Shown piece after piece: positions 1 through 13,148 of a stretch of 64,000 nucleotides of DNA. A program made the translations under genes and the position numbers. This DNA comes from Phaeosaccion multiseriatum. Taxonomy: Eukaryota; Ochrophyta, other classes. The stretch is from positions 3,782,001 through 3,846,000 of the forward strand of contig OZ218952.1 of the NCBI GenBank assembly GCA_965112735.1, read 5' to 3'. How positions within the stretch are numbered: position 1 is the stretch's first letter; every line of letters starts with the position of its first letter. Below the pieces are notes generated by a model. It saw only the letters and a program-made list of their open reading frames with translations. It did no database searches and was not told the DNA's origin.

Positions 1-376
1 CTCCTCCCCACCCTTTACTACTGGAGCAAGCCACAGCACCCCCTCCGTGGAGACCACGCGCAACGTCACAGCCGCACATAGTGGCACAGCCGAAAATAGT
101 CCCCTACTCCCCCCCCCCCTTAGTCACTAACCCCCCCCCCAACTGTGCCAACTCCTCTGGCGACGGAGTCACGCCTCGTCACCAAGAGAAGAGGGGCAGA
201 GGGCGGTGGACAGAAGGGCAGTGGACAAGATGCCCATTTGATAAGATGACCACAGGACCAGAGAACAAAAGATGACCACATGACCACATGACCCGAGAAC
301 AAAAGATGAGATGAGCTGGGAGGAGTTCACACTAGATTAGATGCCAATACTCAAAAAGCCACTCTGCGGTGTGTTA
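1..376. other. Sequence before the first gene, nothing recognised
   Basis: This stretch lies downstream of the stop codon of the minus-strand WD-like gene. It holds homopolymer C runs near 110-140 and a short direct repeat around 356-402 (the phrase GCCACTCTGCGGTGTGTTATT occurs nearly twice, its second copy running into the gene's last exon). I see no coding signal, RNA gene or clear polyadenylation signal. Confidence 0.5.
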
Positions 377-653
377 TTAAAAGCCACTCTGCGGTGTGTT
401 ATTGAGTCTGTTCATGGCCGCGCGCACTTCGCGCATTCCGTTTGCGATATCGGTTGCCGCCGCTGGGCCTTCCCACCCCACCCCCGCCGCCCTGCTTGAA
501 GTGCTTCCGGGCATGCCACCCTCCCTCCCCTCTGGACCCTCCGTCTCACTGCCGTAACTGCCGTAACTGCCGTAACTGCCTCGCAAGGGGGCGCCTCGCC
601 TCGTCTTGCCTGCCTTCTTTTTGATGACCTAAGAGAGAGAGAGATAAGAGAGC

Positions 654-685
<32 letters not shown>

Positions 686-3600
686 CAGGTAAGAGCAAGT
701 CTTCACAACACAGTCAAGTTCGGGCCATTTGGGATCCATTGGGGGGCCACCAGGGGGAAGGGAGAGGGGAAGACTTGGGCATCTAATGGAACTAACCTGA
801 TACCCAACCACGAGCGCGAGGCCCACCATTAGGAGCGGCGCCCTCATCCAGCTGATGTCCACCTCCTTCGGTTGGTACGGAAGCTGCGCATCAAACAGGA
901 GAACAACAGAGGAGTCCGCTCGACCGCTGCTCCTGCTGCGACCGCCGCTGCCGCCACCGCATACGGACAGGAGGAAGGAGGAGTCTCGGCTGAAGCCCAC
1001 GGGAGAGACATGCACATGCAGGTAGTCTCCTGCCCCTCCTCCTGCTGCGGCGACGGCCACCTCCTCCTCCTCCTCCTCCTCCTCCTCCTCCTCCTCCTCC
1101 TCCTCCTCCTCCTCCTCCTTCCCTACCTCTCTTCCCTCCTCTAACCACCCCGCCATCGCCCCAGCGCCAGTCTGCTCGTACAATTGCTCTATGCCCGTCC
1201 GCCCTACGCTTGTCGTGTTGTACACCGCAAAAGAGGAAGGAGTCGTCACAAGCACGTATCCTCTCACTGCAATCAGTGACGTCACGCCCCCCTCTGAGAG
1301 AGGAAGTGACATGCCGCCACTGCCGCCGCCACCGGAGAGGAGATCTATTTGCTGCAGGACAGAGCAGCCCCCCTCCACCCCGGGGCCTCCTACGTCCTCT
1401 CCAATGTTCTGCTCAGAGAGAGAGAGAGACAGACAGAGAGAGTGAGACGAGACAGAGACAAGAGAGAAGGAGAGGGACCGAGACAGAGACGGGAAAAACA
1501 CACATCCGAGAAGGAGAAGAGAGCGACGTAGAAGAGCGCCTCATCACTACAAACAAACCCACAGGATGAGGGGATGAGGGGATGAGGGGACAGGGCGAAG
1601 AGACCACGAACGACGGCCACGCACGCATCCCTCTTTCCTGCTCCCTCCCTCCCTCCCTCCCTCCCTCCCTCCCTCCCTCCCTCGCTCGCTCTTCTGTTGT
1701 CTGCCCCCTGCCATCTCTCCCCCCCCCGCCTTCCTTCCGTCTCTCTCTCTCTCCTGACAACAGAAACACACTCCAGAGGAAGAATGAATGCTCTACTCGT
1801 GCGCTCTACTCTCATCCTCCTGCTTGACCTTAGTGCCTGACCTTAGTGGGAGCTCGAGTGTAGAAGACCGCCATCGCCCCGCTCTCGTACCCCACGTACA
1901 GGTACGAGCTCACCAGGGCGTCGAAGGCAAGCGCTGGTGTGGCCGTGTGAGACGGGCGGGGACGACCGAGTGAGGTAAGGGGAGGGGAAGGGAGGAGCGG
2001 GGCCGCGAAAGAGAGGTCAGGCCAGGGCGAGGCAGGGCAAGGCAAGGCAGGTAGGAGGAGGAGAGTACCACAGTGAGCACGTTCACACACACATACACAC
2101 ACAGAGACACAGACGCACAGGCACACATGCAAACATGTACACACTCAATTGTTCCTTCCCTTCCTTCGTACCAGTGACCACGCCGTCTCCCTGTCGGCCT
2201 CTGCAGTACTTGTTCTTCTTGGGAGTGAACTTGGTCGAGCTGAGGAAGCGCACGTCTCCTCCATCGTTGTATGCAATGGACTGTCCGCCCTTGTGCAGAG
2301 CCGTTACTGGTGAACCAGTCTCACTGGAGAAGCTGTGCACGAGTTTCCCAGAGCTCCGCTGATACGCGCCCACGTGCCCTGAGTCGTCGCCAACGAGCAC
2401 CAGTGTACGGCCCGTGGAGCGATGGTAGTAGACGTGCATCGCCCCCCCCGGGGTGGCCCAGCGAGGAGGAGATGCCCTACTGCCAAAGCTGTTCGTACCC
2501 ATTCCATGGACGGCATTGGTGGTCGGCCCCTCAGCAGACACTTCTGATTCTGATTCTTCTTCTGAGTGTTCTGATTCTTCTTCCTGCGACAAGGGGCGCC
2601 CCCTCCCCCTCTCCGGCGGCATCTCCGGCCTCTCCAACGCGCTCTCCCAGAGCAGCTCCAGACTCACCCCGGGCCCGAGGAAGCGCCCCCCCTCCTCCCC
2701 CCTCTCCTCCCCCCCCCCTTCCTCCTCCTCATGCTGCTGCTGCTTCTGCTGCTCTCCCCCCTCAAAGGAGAAGGACGACGGTTTCCGAGTCGAGTGTTGA
2801 GCGTGACCAGCGCTACCATCCCCCTCACCATAAGCCTCTTCGCCACCACCCTGTTGTTGGGTCTTCCTCACCCTCCCTGCAATTCTCGTTCCATCGAGGA
2901 AAACGGTAACAGAATGGACGTGAACTTCACCGCTGGCGGACATGGTTGCCAGCATCGGGGCTGCGGGTGGGTAGAAGGAAAGTGAGGAGGAGGAGGAGGA
3001 GGAGGAGGAGGAGGAGGAGGAAACAAAGGAGGGGGAGGAGGAGGAGGAGGAGGAGGAGGAGAGGTGCGGTTAGTTCATGGCGGTATTCGCAAGGAAGAGG
3101 AAGACTGAATTGGACAGCGAAAAGCAAGCAGAGAAAGACGAAGCAGAAAGCAAACACGTACCCACCCACCGCCCCACCCACCCATCGTCTCACATTCCAG
3201 CCCCTCGTGTGCCATGCCCACGATGGGGTCTCCCTCGCGGTGTCTCGTGTCGTACTCCCGCACCAGTTCCTCTCCCTGTGAGTCGAACACCGACAGCGAT
3301 CCATTCCTGCGACCCACCAACAGGAAGTGCTCAAAGGCGAATTTTGCGTCGGCACTAGTGCGGCGGCTGCGGCTACGGTTGTTGCTTCGACTGCTGCGAC
3401 CGCCGGAGTCGGAAGGGCCCATCCTATTGTCCGCCAGAGCTGGTCTCGTTCGGACGGCCAGGACGTGTGTGCACGTTACCTCAGCCGCGGCTCTCATGTT
3501 GGCATCCCCACGCCCTCGCTTTCCCGCTACTGCTATTGCGGCGGGAGAGCTGGGTGGACCTACATTGACCGCTGCAACGGGAGTGACGTGCTTGAAAAAG

Positions 3601-4097
3601 CCTTTACGAAGAATCGCCGAGCGCCGGGCCTGGGGCTGTCCATGAAAGGCATGCGGCTGTTGCCGCTTCTGCTGTTGCTGCTGTTGCTCATGTTGCCGAG
3701 CAAGATGCTGTTTCTCCGACCGCCAAGCGCCGGCGTCCTCACTACTGCTGCTGCCGGCAGCGTCGCCGGCCGACACCTGAGTCTGAGGCTGCCCTCCTCC
3801 GATTTCGAGGATGTGACTTCGCATCTTACTGAGGGCGGCAACCCGCTGCTGCTGCAGGTTGATGAGGCGCTCCACTTCCAGCAGCTCCTGGTCTAGGTGG
3901 GCAATGTACTCCTCCCATGGCGCCTCTCCTCGTGCTCCACGCGTGTCGTGAAGAGTGCACTCCTCTCTGGGGAGGGACTCATCAGGGACGGCGCCGACTT
4001 TGCCAGGGTGAGGAGTGGAGAGCACAACATCTTCCTCGCTGCTCACAGCATCTCCCCTGCCCTCTCCTTCTGAAGGCCTCTTTCTCCCCCATCTCAT
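377..4097 (-). CDS. WD/beta-propeller-like hypothetical protein (about 886 aa, 5 exons)
   Basis: No named family recognised. Minus-strand exons 3182-4097, 2172-2960, 1842-1933, 797-1408 and 377-628 join in consistent phase to one 886-residue frame. The N-terminal half is disordered, with a short coiled-coil-like stretch (LDQELLEVERLINLQQQRV) and Q/S-rich tracts. From the end of exon 1 onward, blade-like units appear: FLLVGRRNGSLSVFDSQGEE, MLATMSASGEVHVHSV, LVLVGDDSGHVGAYQRSSGK and LYVGYESGAMAVFYTR. This small-small-G-x-hydrophobic-x-V/A-x-D/Y rhythm is typical of WD40 or quinoprotein-like propellers. Acidic low-complexity inserts, including a poly-Glu run encoded by (CTC)n at 1061-1119, interrupt the blades. 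The C-terminal exon is Lys/Arg-rich, then carries GSYGSYGSYGS. The 3182 donor is the least certain junction, because GGGTGGG offers alternatives. It is head-to-head with FANCI and could be a scaffold; no function is claimed. Confidence 0.7.
1061..1119. repeat. (CTC)n microsatellite inside a coding exon
   Basis: About 20 copies of CTC on the plus strand encode a poly-glutamate run in exon 4 of the minus-strand WD-like gene. The length is in frame. Confidence 0.9.
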
Positions 4098-4511
4098 GCT
4101 CCCAGCTAGCGCAAAGAGGAGGGAAGCCAGCGATCAGCCGGCAAGAATTTAGGGGGGCAAACGATCGAGCGGCAAACGGAACGGCCAGGGTTGGATTGTT
4201 AAAGGATCGATGAGCTTTGGCGCGCAAAGCAGTGCAGGGATCGATCCTCACATACAAATCCCACCAAAAAGGGGTAATCAGGTAAGGATGCGTCTCCATG
4301 TGCTGACATTTCGCGTGATCAAGTGTCTGACCTGTCCTGCTCCTCTGCAGCAACTGTGCAGGGGTTGGCTGTTGATATCGGCTGTTTGAATTGACCAAAC
4401 AAACACCTGGACTCCTCTCAGCCCCTTCCCACTTCCCCACCCGCAACCCCTTGTGCGCTTGTCACTCGACAGACACAGCAGGGGAGGAAGCGAGCTGCAG
4501 TAGCCGCGAGC
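4098..4511. promoter_or_regulatory. Shared 414-bp upstream region between two divergent genes
   Basis: This gap separates the start codons of the WD-like gene (minus) and FANCI (plus), so it must hold both core promoters and both 5' UTRs unless unseen upstream exons exist. No TATA box stands out. Its base composition is more balanced than that of the flanking exons. Confidence 0.45.
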
Positions 4512-6320
4512 GTGGCCGTCATGCCGATGTCCGAGGAGAGCGAGGAGGCAGGAGGGTGTCAGTCGGAGGACGAATCAGCAGCTGTAGCGGCAGGAGCAGA
4601 GGGCGAGGAAGAGGACGATGCTGCCGCTGCTACGGAGGGAGAAGAAGGGGAGGAGGCGGGGAGCGAAGAGGACAAGCATGGAACAGAGCAGACGGAGAGG
4701 GAGGAGCGGGATGGCGGGAAAGGGCCAGTCGCCGAGGAGGAAAGTGGGGAGGAAGAGAATGAGGACGAGAAAGAGGGGGAGGAGGAAGAAAATGACACAG
4801 AGGAGGAGGAGGAGGAGGAGGAGGAGGAGAGAAAAAATCCTTTCCCTCTCGGGCCCGGCACCACCAAAGGCAAGAGCGTGGTGGACGCTGGCGAAGAAGG
4901 AGACGTGGAGGATGAGGAGGAGGAGGAGGGGGACGAGGACGACAAAGAGGGAGATGAGGATGAGGAGGACGACAGGGGGGGCGGAATCGGGAAGGAGAAT
5001 GTCGGCACCACCGCTGCGAAGAGCACCAGCGCCGGCAAGAAGAAAACGAGCTTTCAGGACCCGGCGCAAGCTTCAGCAACAGGAACGGCAACAGGAGCAG
5101 CAGAGTTGAGCAATGGGGGAGCTGGAGCGGGAGGTGCTGAGCTCAACGCCTTTGTTGATCGAGTGGTGCGCGCAAAGAGGGGGCTGCTTGGAGGCATACT
5201 CACCACCGAAGATGTCGTTTCGCAGGTACGCCTCGTACGGAAAGAGGAAAGAGAGACAGGGAACCGGTTTACGAGAGGCCCACAACTCCGTTGTGAATGC
5301 ACACGCTTTGTGCTTCAAAACAGTACACGGTGTTTCCTCCCCAAACGCCTTGCTCCTCCTGCTGTCTGTCTTCCTCTTCCTCCGCCCTCCTCCCCACCCT
5401 TATACCCATCCCACCCCCTCAACCTCTCTGCTACGCCCTCCTTCTCTCTCCTCCGCAACCACAACACCGAAACGCTAGAACTTGGGCACCGCGGAGGATG
5501 CCCAAGTGCAGCAGCTGAAGGAGGACCTGGACATGTTCAAGCCTCAAAGCGCCCTCTTCGGGAGGCCCCTTGCCGCCCGCCTCATCAAGGCCCGCACCTT
5601 CGACGACTACGCCAAACAGGTGCTCCTGCTGTATCACCAACTGCTACTACAAGTGGTTCTGCTGCTGCTACTGCTGTTGCTGATCTATCTCACCCATGAC
5701 TGCCATCTATGTTTGTTCGCCTTCGTAGACATAAATTCGACCAACCCTTCGACTAAAACTTCGACCGCCATCCGGGCCCCGGCCGACTCTCACCCCCCCC
5801 CCCCCCCCCAGGTGCTGTTGTTGAGCCCACCCAGCAGCGTTACAGGCAGCAGGAGGCGCTCCGACTTCCTGAAGCTCGGTATACACCTGTTGGTGAACCA
5901 CAGGGACGGGCTTCTCACAGACAGAGACGCCTCCAGCTTGCGCCACCAGCTCAGCGGCGAGGCCTCGTCGGCCGATGTGCAAGTCGTGCCGGAGCTGGTC
6001 AGGGCCATTATAACTCGCCTTGTGGACGACTCGGATCAGCAGCAGCAGCAACAGCAGCAGCAGCAGTTGGGCTTACAACAGAGGGGTGGTGGTGGTGGAG
6101 CGGCAGCTGCACAAGACGCGGCGGCCAGAGCTTTGGCGGGTTTGGTGCTGGCCCTCGATCTTGTCCCACAGCTCCTTGGGCAGGTGCGGCACCTGTCGTG
6201 GCTGCACACGCAGGGGTCCAGCGGGGCGCAGTTCTTGGCCTCGGTGGTGGAGCAGGTTTGCAGGTGAGGGAGAAAGTCTCGAGAGCGACTCGTTCAGTTA
6301 AACGCTCCTCCTCCTCCTGG

Positions 6321-6363
<43 letters not shown>

Positions 6364-9300
6364 TTGCTTATCATTTAAAGTATCGTTCGTGGCTCTTGGA
6401 AGGCAGCCCATGCCCGTTGACGTTCTCCATCCCTTTTGGCTCCTCTTGACACCCCTCGCCCCTCCCCCTCTCCCCCAATGCGGAGTCAACCTCTCTCGAT
6501 CTCCTCTTTCAAGTATGCAAGCTTACCCGTCTTGGCTGTATCTCTCTCTCTCTCACACACACACATACACCCACACAAACCCCCACGCACACACAGGCAC
6601 TCGTATCGCTGGCCCCCTGGCTCGGCTGTGGCCATCGCGACGATGCTGAAAGACCTCCCCTTAAGCGAGGATCAGCTGCGAATGGCTGTCACGAGTCTGC
6701 TCCGCTTCGCCCGCGCGGGCAAGCCTGACCCAGAGGAGCTCCCGCCCCTCGTGTACCAGCTGCTGCTCCTGGCAGGGAGGGGCTGCAAGGAGGAGACTCT
6801 GAGGGGCATCTGCGCGGTTTTCGACTCCCTCGACAGAAAGGCAGAGGCCGCGGAGCAGCAGTCGTCGAGGAGGGCAGGGCAGAGGGGGGGGGTGCAGGAC
6901 GAGGACGAGATTGGTCGTGGTGGTGGTGGTGGTGGTGGTGGTGGAGGTGGAGGTGGAGGCGGAGGCGTTCGACTAGCCAAGCTCATTTCCGCACACGAGC
7001 TGCGTGGAGTGGAGGCCCTGGTGTTTGAGCACTTTACCTTTGTACTCTCTCAGGACCACGCCTTGGCCAGCTGCCTGCTCAAGATGTTCAAGAGGGATGC
7101 CATGGCACCGAACATTGCCAAGGTACGTGCGTGCGTGTGTGTGTGTCTGAGAGAGAGGGTGAGTGAAGTGCGAAGGAAGTGAAGATACGAAAAGCGGCTC
7201 CTCCGTTGAATGAGCGAATGAATGAATTGAACCATGGTGGTGCTGCTGGCGCTGTTGCTGCTCAAGGAGCGATGAGTCCTCTCCCCGCTCTTTCTGTATG
7301 TCAACCTTAACTTGATGCCCCCAAACACACCAGGCTGACTGAGCATGTGTTTCAATTTGTTTCGCTTGGTGCGCTGCTTGTGCTACCCATGCCCCATTCC
7401 CCGCTTGTTTGGTCCGTGCCATGGTGCAGGTCTTCACCCGCTTTCGCCTGCTGCTCTTGCTGGCGGTGATGGACATGCAGCGCTTCAGCCAGCGCGCCTC
7501 AGACGAGCTTGTCCACCTCATTCAAGAATGCTCTGTCTACCGCCAGCGTCGAAGCTCGTCGCCCTGGCTGGACGTTGAGGAGGACATATGCGGCAGCGGC
7601 GGTGGTGGCAGCGACAGGCACCGAGATCAGGAGCCATTCACCGTGGTCGAGGAGGTGCTCCTGCGCCTGATTCGCTCTTCCGACCTCCTCAACGCCATCA
7701 AGCCCCATCTGCTGGACTTGGGTGTGCGTCTCATCGACCAGGGGGGGGGAGGAGGGGGTGGAGGGGGGGCAGCGGGAGGAGGAGGAGGAGGAGGAGGAGG
7801 AGGAGGAGGAGGAGGGGTAGGAGGGGCGTCACCACCGGTGGAAGGCTTCTTTGCGCACACCATGTCTTCGCCTGCGCTGTACGCCAATTACGCCGCATCC
7901 AAGTTGGGCTGCAGGGTGGTGCTCGAGGCGTTCAGCGAGCACGAGCTTGTGAGGGACAAGGTGATCAAAGCCGTATCCACGCGGGTGGCGACGCGAGCAG
8001 GCAATCTGAGTGTGTACATCAGGCTGCTGGGGCTGCTGGTGACGCAATACCCTAACCTCGTGCTGGAGAACTGCGACACTGTCAAGGAAATGTTTGGATT
8101 TGTTCCGCTCTTGCCCTCGGCCATGGCCAAGCAGTTCCTCGGGGCCGTCATGCCTCTGCTCCGCCTTCGACCTCAGCTGAAGGACTACATTGTGCTGCCT
8201 CTGCGAAAGGCTCTCTTCAGTCGGGAGGAGTCCAATCGCATCGTTGCCGTGCAGGGCCTCATTCTGTTGCTAAGGCTGCAGGCAGGCGGGCTCTCTAGCG
8301 CTGGGTTCAGCTCCACGCAGCTCAGCCAGCTCTCCCAGAGTGAGCACGCCGTCCTGCCTAGAGGAGGAGGGGGCGGCAGCAGCAGCAGTAGCAGCAGCGA
8401 CATTGGCAGCGGCAGGACAGTTAGCGCGTCAGGGTGTGCATTCTCCGTCTCGGAAGGGTTCGGTCTGCTACGGCGATCGCTGACGCAGCAACCCGCGGTA
8501 AGGAGTGCCCTGTACGACGGACTCGCGTCTGCGTACCGCGACGGCGGAGATGAAGTACGCGCGGGCGTGCTCTCCATGTTGTCTTCACACTTTCGTCGCT
8601 TCCGCAACGCTGCTGGGGTTTCCGCTGCCGCTGCCACCGCCAAGGGGAGTCGGGGGCGGCAGAGTGACCAGCGTGCCGCCGCCCCCTTTGTGATGAAGGC
8701 ATGCATGAATGAAGCAACGAACTGCATCGGAGAGCCCTTGGCGCTCTTGGTGGGTGGGTTGTGCTACATCCTCGACCAGGGCCACAGTCGAAGCAGCAGT
8801 AGAGGGGGCATAGAGGATGTCCCAGAGGGAAACGAGGACGACGAGGAGGAGGAGGAGGAGGGTGATGATGACGAAGACGAGAATATGGACGTCGATGGTC
8901 GGGGGGGAGGTGACCAAGGCCTGGCCAAGGAGCGCAGGGAGGATCAGAAGCAGCTCATCAGCTCACACGCCGCCCTCGCTAAGGACCTGCGCAGTCTGTC
9001 ACAAGAGGTGCGTATGTGTTTGGTATTGTGTGTGTGTGTGTGCGTGTGCGTGTGCGTGTGCGTGTGCGTGTGTGTGCGTGCGTGTGAGTGTGTGTGCTTG
9101 CACCGTGCCCGCGTCAGTCTGTTGAGGGTCACTTGTGACTTGACTTGCTTGATGGGAGGGAACATGACGAACGCCTCCTTTCCTTTCCCTGGACCTGCAC
9201 CGCCTCTTCTCGGCTTCCCCTTGCCCTTGCATCATGGCGTTCCATACCACCATCCACATTCACAGGTTGGCGGTAGTCGCCCGGAGACGTTCGGCCTGGA

Positions 9301-12264
9301 CAAGGCTTCTGACTTTTCCCTAAGCTGCAACGAGGGCAGGTACAACTGCTGCACCGCCGCCATTCTGATGGGCGTGCAGGAGAGCCTGATGCTGGCCGAG
9401 CTCGTGTTGCAGGAGGGCAGTCAGGGAGGGCGGGTGCGTGTGTCAAGGCCCTCTGCGGCTGTGCTCACGCGAGTGCTGACGCTGGCCGCCGCGAGGGAGG
9501 AGCTCGGTGACCTTGTAAGGCCTCATTTAGAGCTCGAGCGAGCCAATGCCAAGGCAGCAGCAGGAGGGGCGTCAGGAGGATCAAAGCGGGGTGGGAGTGG
9601 GGGTGGATTGTCAGCGGCCCTGAGTGGAGGAGGAGGAGGAGGAGGAGGGACGCAGCAACACCTCTCTGTGGCGTCTTCGGAGGCAGCACTGCCTGGAACG
9701 ATGGGTCGCGGCTGCTTTACCCTCACGCTCGCACCTGGCGGTATGCCCTGCCTCGGTTTGCGCTTCGTTGAGGACATGCTCACCGTCATGACATCAGAGA
9801 GTGGACCCGACGACGAGCATGAACAAGAGGAGGACGAGGATGATGATATGGGTATGGGGGAGGAGCATTCGTTCGGCAGCAGCAGCAGCAAAAACGTACC
9901 TCTGTCCCGCGCCTCAGCGGCGCCATTCCGAACTGCTCGTGGCAACGTGGGGTTCCAGCGATTGGTGCTCCAGACGTGCCACTCACATTTGGCGCTGCTG
10001 AGGGCGGGAGTGTCATCCGTGGCCGACTTGGCCATCGAAGTGGGCGGTGGCAAAGCCGTCAAGTCGCGGAGCTGCAGCAGCGCGGGCGATGGAGGCGGGG
10101 ATGTGGATGCCTCCACTCGGGCCAAGAAGGCCGCAAAGCGGTGCATGACTCTTGGGCCGCTGTTACTGAAGGAGGTTTTGAGGCAGTTGGCCAACGGTGA
10201 GACGTCTGGCACCATGGCGAGCGCTTCTTCTGCTCCCTCCTCTGCTGCGGTGAGCAGTAGCGGTGGCGGGGCCAAGGACAAGGGCAAGGGTAAGGGCAAG
10301 GCTGGAGCCAGCGGCAAGGGCAAAGGCAAGGCGGGCACAGCCAAGTCAGGCGGAGGAGGAGCAGCAGCAGCAGGGAAGCAGGAGGAGCCGCTCGCTGTGC
10401 TGGCGATGGAGTGTCTGTACAGCTGCCTCGCCATCGGAACGAGCGTCTCCCACAAGAAGTCGAGCAATGTGAGCCGTGCTCTGAAGCTGCTGCAGGCCTC
10501 CTTCCGAGGGGTGGACGTCAGCGACTTACGGGGTGATGATTACGAGGAGGAAGGCGAGGATGGCGAGCAGGGGGGGGGGGGGGAGGAGACAGAGGAGGGA
10601 AGGGAAATGAGTTTCGAGGGTGCTGCTGCCCCGTACCGCATCGAGAACCCCCCCCGACCCCTCCCTAGCACTCAGGACAGCAGGAGAGGAATGGGGGGAC
10701 GAGGGGGACGGGAGGGGAGCAGTGACAGTGAAGTGGCGCAGCTGAGCGGCTACATGCAGCTGCTCGTGGCACTGCTGGGCAAGCTGCTGGCGGAGAAGGA
10801 GGTGAAGGAGAGCCAGGTGCTGGTGCGCATCCTCGACATGCTCACACCTCTCCTGCACGGCGACCAGCAAGCGCTAGCGGTGCACACGAGCTCCATCTCT
10901 CGACTCGTGAGGAAGGTGCGCGCTCGCAGTATCCCCCTGGCCAAGGATCTGTGCCGGCTGTGGATGCAGGCCCACAATGCCACAGGGGCCAGAGGCAGCA
11001 GTCTGAAGTACTTGGAGCTCGTCTGCGGCGAGATTAAGGCGTGCTTGGGGCCTATCCGGGAGGATGATGAGGATGAGGACGAAGACGAGATCCAGCGGCC
11101 GACTCTGCTCTTCATCAACAGCTCCACGGTCGAGACTGTGGCGGAGGTGGCTGTAGCAGCTCTGGAGGATTGCGTCAACGAGGTGAGGGGCGGGGTGGGC
11201 GGCAGACCGAGAGAGGAGAAGGAAAGCGTGCCGGGAGGGAAAGAACGAGGGAGGAAGAGTGGTATTTGCATTGTATTGTAGGTGCGCGAGCCGCGTGATT
11301 TGGAGTGATGGTAGAGTTCCCTCTCTCTCTCCCACTCTCTCTCTCGCTCGCTCCCCCACCCTCCTCTCTGTCTCTCCTTGAAGGGGCCTGCCTGTTCTTC
11401 GTATTGTTTCACCCCCGCTCCCCTCTACACACCGATCTGCCTGCCCCCCCCGCTAAACTGCTTACCCTCTCTCTCTCGCTCTCATGGCCATGGCGATTTG
11501 TGTCTCTCTCCCCCCCCCCCCCCCAGGCGGAGTTTGCATTCACCTATTTGGAGCGCCTCTCTGTATCGAGAGCCAAATCGGCTGCCACGGTCCTGCTCGG
11601 GTCTCAAACGGACAATGAGGGAGGGGGGGGAGTAGGAGCAGGGGGAGGAGGGGATGGAGAGGAGACTGACAGCAACGAGGACGACGAGGAGGTCGAAGCG
11701 GTGGGCGTGGGGAAGGACGGGTACGCCAGTGATGTGGTGGATCGGCGTGAAGACATGCTCTGTGGCAGACTGAAGAACGTGGCGGTGGGCATTTGTCAGC
11801 TGGTCACCGCGAGAGTGACGGGCAAGTCAGTGGAGCAGCTCATCAAGTGCATTTCGCGTCTGCTCAAGTGCGTGAGCAAGATTCTCAAGCTGCGCATCAG
11901 CACCAAGCGTTGCTGGGTGGGCACCGGCATGCGGGAGCTGCTGGACTTTAAGAAGAAGACGTTCATTGACGCGCTCAACGACTTTTTGCTCACCGTCTCC
12001 AGCGTGGGGGGTAAGGGGAACGACAGAGAGGGGGGCAAGGGGAAGGGCGGGGCGTCCAAGGCGAGGATCAGCAAACAGTCCAAGCTGATCCCCGTCATGG
12101 CGTACGAAATTGAGCAAGGTACGCGTGTGTGAGTGTGTGTGCCGTGCTTGCTTTGCTTTCGATGGGGTTTGTCTCGTCTGAGGAGCAGTACCATAGCCCC
12201 CCAGACAACCAAACTTTGCTCGTTGGGCGCCCTTTGTTTGTCTCGGTTCATCTCTGTACGTCGG

Positions 12265-12299
<35 letters not shown>

Positions 12300-12585
12300 A
12301 CCGTGACTTCCTGCCCCTTTCCTTGCAGTCGACTCCTTCCTATTGCAGCTTTCGAAGCGAGGCAGTGCCGGGCAAAGGGTCAACACCGATCGCTGGCTGA
12401 CGGGCTCCAGCGTGCGAGACTTTAGAGTCGATCGCGGTCGAATGAGCGAGATCCTCAGAAACAACAAACTCAAGGAGTGAGTGCGAGTGTCAACGTGGGG
12501 CGGTGGGAGGAGCAGAGGCTAGGGAGAGGAGAGTTAGTCCCTGCGTCTCTTTTATCATTGACTGAGCTCACATTGTCGCGGTTTC

Positions 12586-12617
<32 letters not shown>

Positions 12618-12822
12618 CAGTGCGAAGGTTGAAAAAGGAGCAAAGAAGAGGAAGCAATCCGGCGGTGGTGGTGAGGCCGGGCAGAAGGGGAAGGCAGCGT
12701 CGGCCGGCAGCAGCAAGAAGAGGAAACAGCCGGAACAGCAGCAGCAGCAGAAGCGACGGAGGGAGGAAGACGACGAGAATGAAGACGACGAAGAGGACGA
12801 AGACGAAGAGACCGAGGAGTAG
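4512..12822 (+). CDS. FANCI: Fanconi anemia group I protein (FANCI) homologue, about 2089 aa, 9 exons
   Basis: FANCI pairs with FANCD2 as the ID2 DNA clamp in interstrand-crosslink repair; it is nuclear. Exons 4512-5225, 5479-5619, 5812-6263, 6597-7122, 7430-9007, 9266-11182, 11527-12118, 12329-12476 and 12621-12822 close in frame. Family landmarks appear in order: SAVAIATMLKDLPLSEDQ and PPLVYQLLLL (exon 4), KLGCRVVLEAFSEHELVRDK, the repeat-like solenoid (exon 5), FGLDKASDFS and ILMGV (exon 6), and near the C-terminus KLIPVMAYEIEQ followed by a VRDF segment, matching the end of animal FANCI. The tail is a strong bipartite NLS (AKKRK, KKRK, KRRR) followed by an acidic end, like the basic tail of the human protein. 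It is much longer than human FANCI (1328 aa) because of an acidic N-terminal exon and poly-Gly, poly-Ser, poly-Gln and acidic inserts. The N-terminal 240 residues are unlike other FANCI, so the start is less certain. The usual ubiquitin-acceptor lysine seems absent. Confidence 0.92.
7741..7820 (+). repeat. In-frame poly-Gly tract in FANCI exon 5
   Basis: GGG/GGA-rich sequence encodes an almost pure glycine run within the helical solenoid. Similar in-frame Gly tracts occur at 6918-6966 and 9626-9650. They probably form disordered loops between helices. Confidence 0.85.
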
Positions 12823-13148
12823 GCTGCTGATGGGATTGCAGCGGCCTGGAGGGAGGGCCGGTGGTGTAGGCGGGTGTAGGCGGGGCAATGTGCCTCTGCG
12901 TGCAGTAAGGCAGTCGTTACCAACGATATCACCCTCTCTTTGTCGGAATGAGTCTTTGCCTGCCCAGTAAAGAATCAATTTCGCATCGTACCCCTCCCCC
13001 CCCACACGCTCACCCACACACACATACACACATGCGCGCGCGCACACGCACATGAAATACGATAACGTGAGCGAACGACAGAGAAAACACAGGGTTTCAT
13101 CATACAATGTTTATATCCGGCATCTCCTTTGGTTCTTTTCGTCCATAG
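12823..13148. other. Convergent 3' region between FANCI and an ankyrin gene
   Basis: Both flanking genes end toward this 326-bp stretch. It contains the AT-richer segment CAGTAAAGAATCAATTTCG near 12965, a candidate for FANCI 3'-end formation, and a CA/CG dinucleotide run at 13003-13050. No open coding signal is seen. Confidence 0.5.
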
